From positions 1-37,686 of the forward strand of contig JABITN010000092.1 of the NCBI GenBank assembly GCA_018700525.1: DNA of 37,686 bases, read 5' to 3'. Position numbers and translations under genes: made by a program. Below are positions 37,150 to 37,686 of this stretch, piece by piece. How positions within the stretch are numbered: the first letter of the stretch is position 1; each line of letters starts with the position of its first letter. The stretch comes from Opitutales bacterium. Its GTDB lineage: Bacteria; Verrucomicrobiota; Verrucomicrobiia; Opitutales; Opitutaceae. A model generated the notes under the pieces. The model searched no databases, was not told the origin of the DNA, and worked only from the letters and a program-made list of their open reading frames with translations.

Positions 37150-37686
37150 ATGCTAAAAAAGGAGCGGGCGGCGTATGTAGATGAGGAGCTGGAACGGCTG
37201 TATCCGAATCCGCCGATTCCTTTGGATCATAGCGATTCCTATACGTTGTTGGTGGCAGTGTTGTTATCGGCTCAGTGTACGGATGTTCGGGTGAATCAGA
37301 TCACTCCGGGCTTGTGGGCTTTGGCGGATAATCCGGAGGCGATGGCGAAGCAGTCTGTGGAGGATATTCGGGCGATTATTCGGCCCTGCGGTTTATCGCC
37401 GCGCAAGTCCCAGGCGATTCGCGATTTGTCGCAAATCTTGATGGATCAGCATGAGGGCCAAGTGCCGCACAATTTTGAAGACTTGGAGGCATTGCCGGGA
37501 GTGGGTCATAAGACCGCATCGGTAGTGATGTCTCAGGCGTTTGGCTATCCGGCGTTTCCGGTGGATACGCATATTCATCGATTGGCCCAGCGTTGGGGGC
37601 TGACGAATGGTAAGAATGTTGAGGTGACCGAGCGGGACCTGAAGGCTTTGTTTCCGAAGCAGCGTTGGAATGCGCTGCATCTGCAG
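37150..37686 (+). CDS. nth: Endonuclease III (3' truncated by window edge)
   Basis: The first 179 residues of a DNA glycosylase/AP lyase for oxidised pyrimidines. LLSAQCTDVRVNQ (38-50) is the usual N-terminal motif. The helix-hairpin-helix LEALPGVGHKTASVVM (112-127) includes catalytic K121, and D139 lies in FPVDTHIHRLAQR, matching K120 and D138 of the E. coli enzyme. The frame is open to the last base. The C-terminal 4Fe-4S cysteine cluster lies beyond the window. ATG at 37150 fits the family start. It is transcribed away from gcvP. Confidence 0.95.
   Translation, partial: MLKKERAAYVDEELERLYPNPPIPLDHSDSYTLLVAVLLSAQCTDVRVNQITPGLWALADNPEAMAKQSVEDIRAIIRPCGLSPRKSQAIRDLSQILMDQHEGQVPHNFEDLEALPGVGHKTASVVMSQAFGYPAFPVDTHIHRLAQRWGLTNGKNVEVTERDLKALFPKQRWNALHLQ

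Overview
The window reads as a chromosomal segment of a bacterium from the Planctomycetes-Verrucomicrobia group, most likely a marine-type verrucomicrobium of the Opitutae. The assignment rests on gene content. A cytochrome-like DUF1549/DUF1553 protein sits in a translationally coupled pair with a Tat-exported DUF1501 protein. There is also a secreted sulfatase, an intergenic ACCACTGATGACACTGATG-type inverted repeat that I recall from this group, and many genes without a clear Shine-Dalgarno sequence. No phylogenetic search was possible, so the lineage is an inference.

Layout. 1-1197 is the C-terminal part of HrpB helicase, cut by the window edge. A spacer with a 24-bp-arm inverted repeat follows, then a D-2-hydroxyacid dehydrogenase and the DUF1549/DUF1553 plus DUF1501 pair (to 6839). 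A 425-bp gap carries tRNA-Val(GAC) on the minus strand. From 7265 the plus strand encodes RecN, an extended SDR epimerase/dehydratase, an MGDG-synthase-like GT28 and two GT4 glycosyltransferases (to 13721). Converging on these with only 5 bp between stops is a minus-strand series: prenyl synthase, GT2 glycosyltransferase and a PLP alpha-oxoamine synthase of the KBL/SPT type (16726 down to 13727). These genes look like envelope lipid, glycan and isoprenoid functions; a glycosphingolipid-like route is one speculative reading. A DUF4013 membrane protein and an unknown anchored protein (16771-18021) face away from the prenyl synthase gene.

From 18058 to 20236 the minus strand carries a phosphotransacetylase split into two genes: the catalytic part first, then a P-loop/DRTGG part. 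The plus strand then has MurJ and a GlcD-type FAD oxidase (20472-23555), converging on a minus-strand sulfatase, phosphoserine aminotransferase and SurE. Next on the minus strand is the conserved rpsO-pnp pair. It shows a clear rho-independent terminator between the genes, another after pnp, a long perfect-looking stem-loop in the pnp leader and a hairpin-rich rpsO leader. Both leaders resemble known autoregulated systems.

Upstream on the minus strand are two NarL-type response regulators without a kinase, a DUF445 membrane protein, a small serine esterase and a full-length fused glycine dehydrogenase GcvP. The plus-strand nth (endonuclease III) begins at 37150 and runs off the end. Most genes are housekeeping. 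The less ordinary material is the RNA structure around rpsO/pnp, the intergenic repeats, the split pta, and the SDR/GT/AOS lipid-like neighbourhood. I saw no CRISPR array, transposase, phage gene or defence system.
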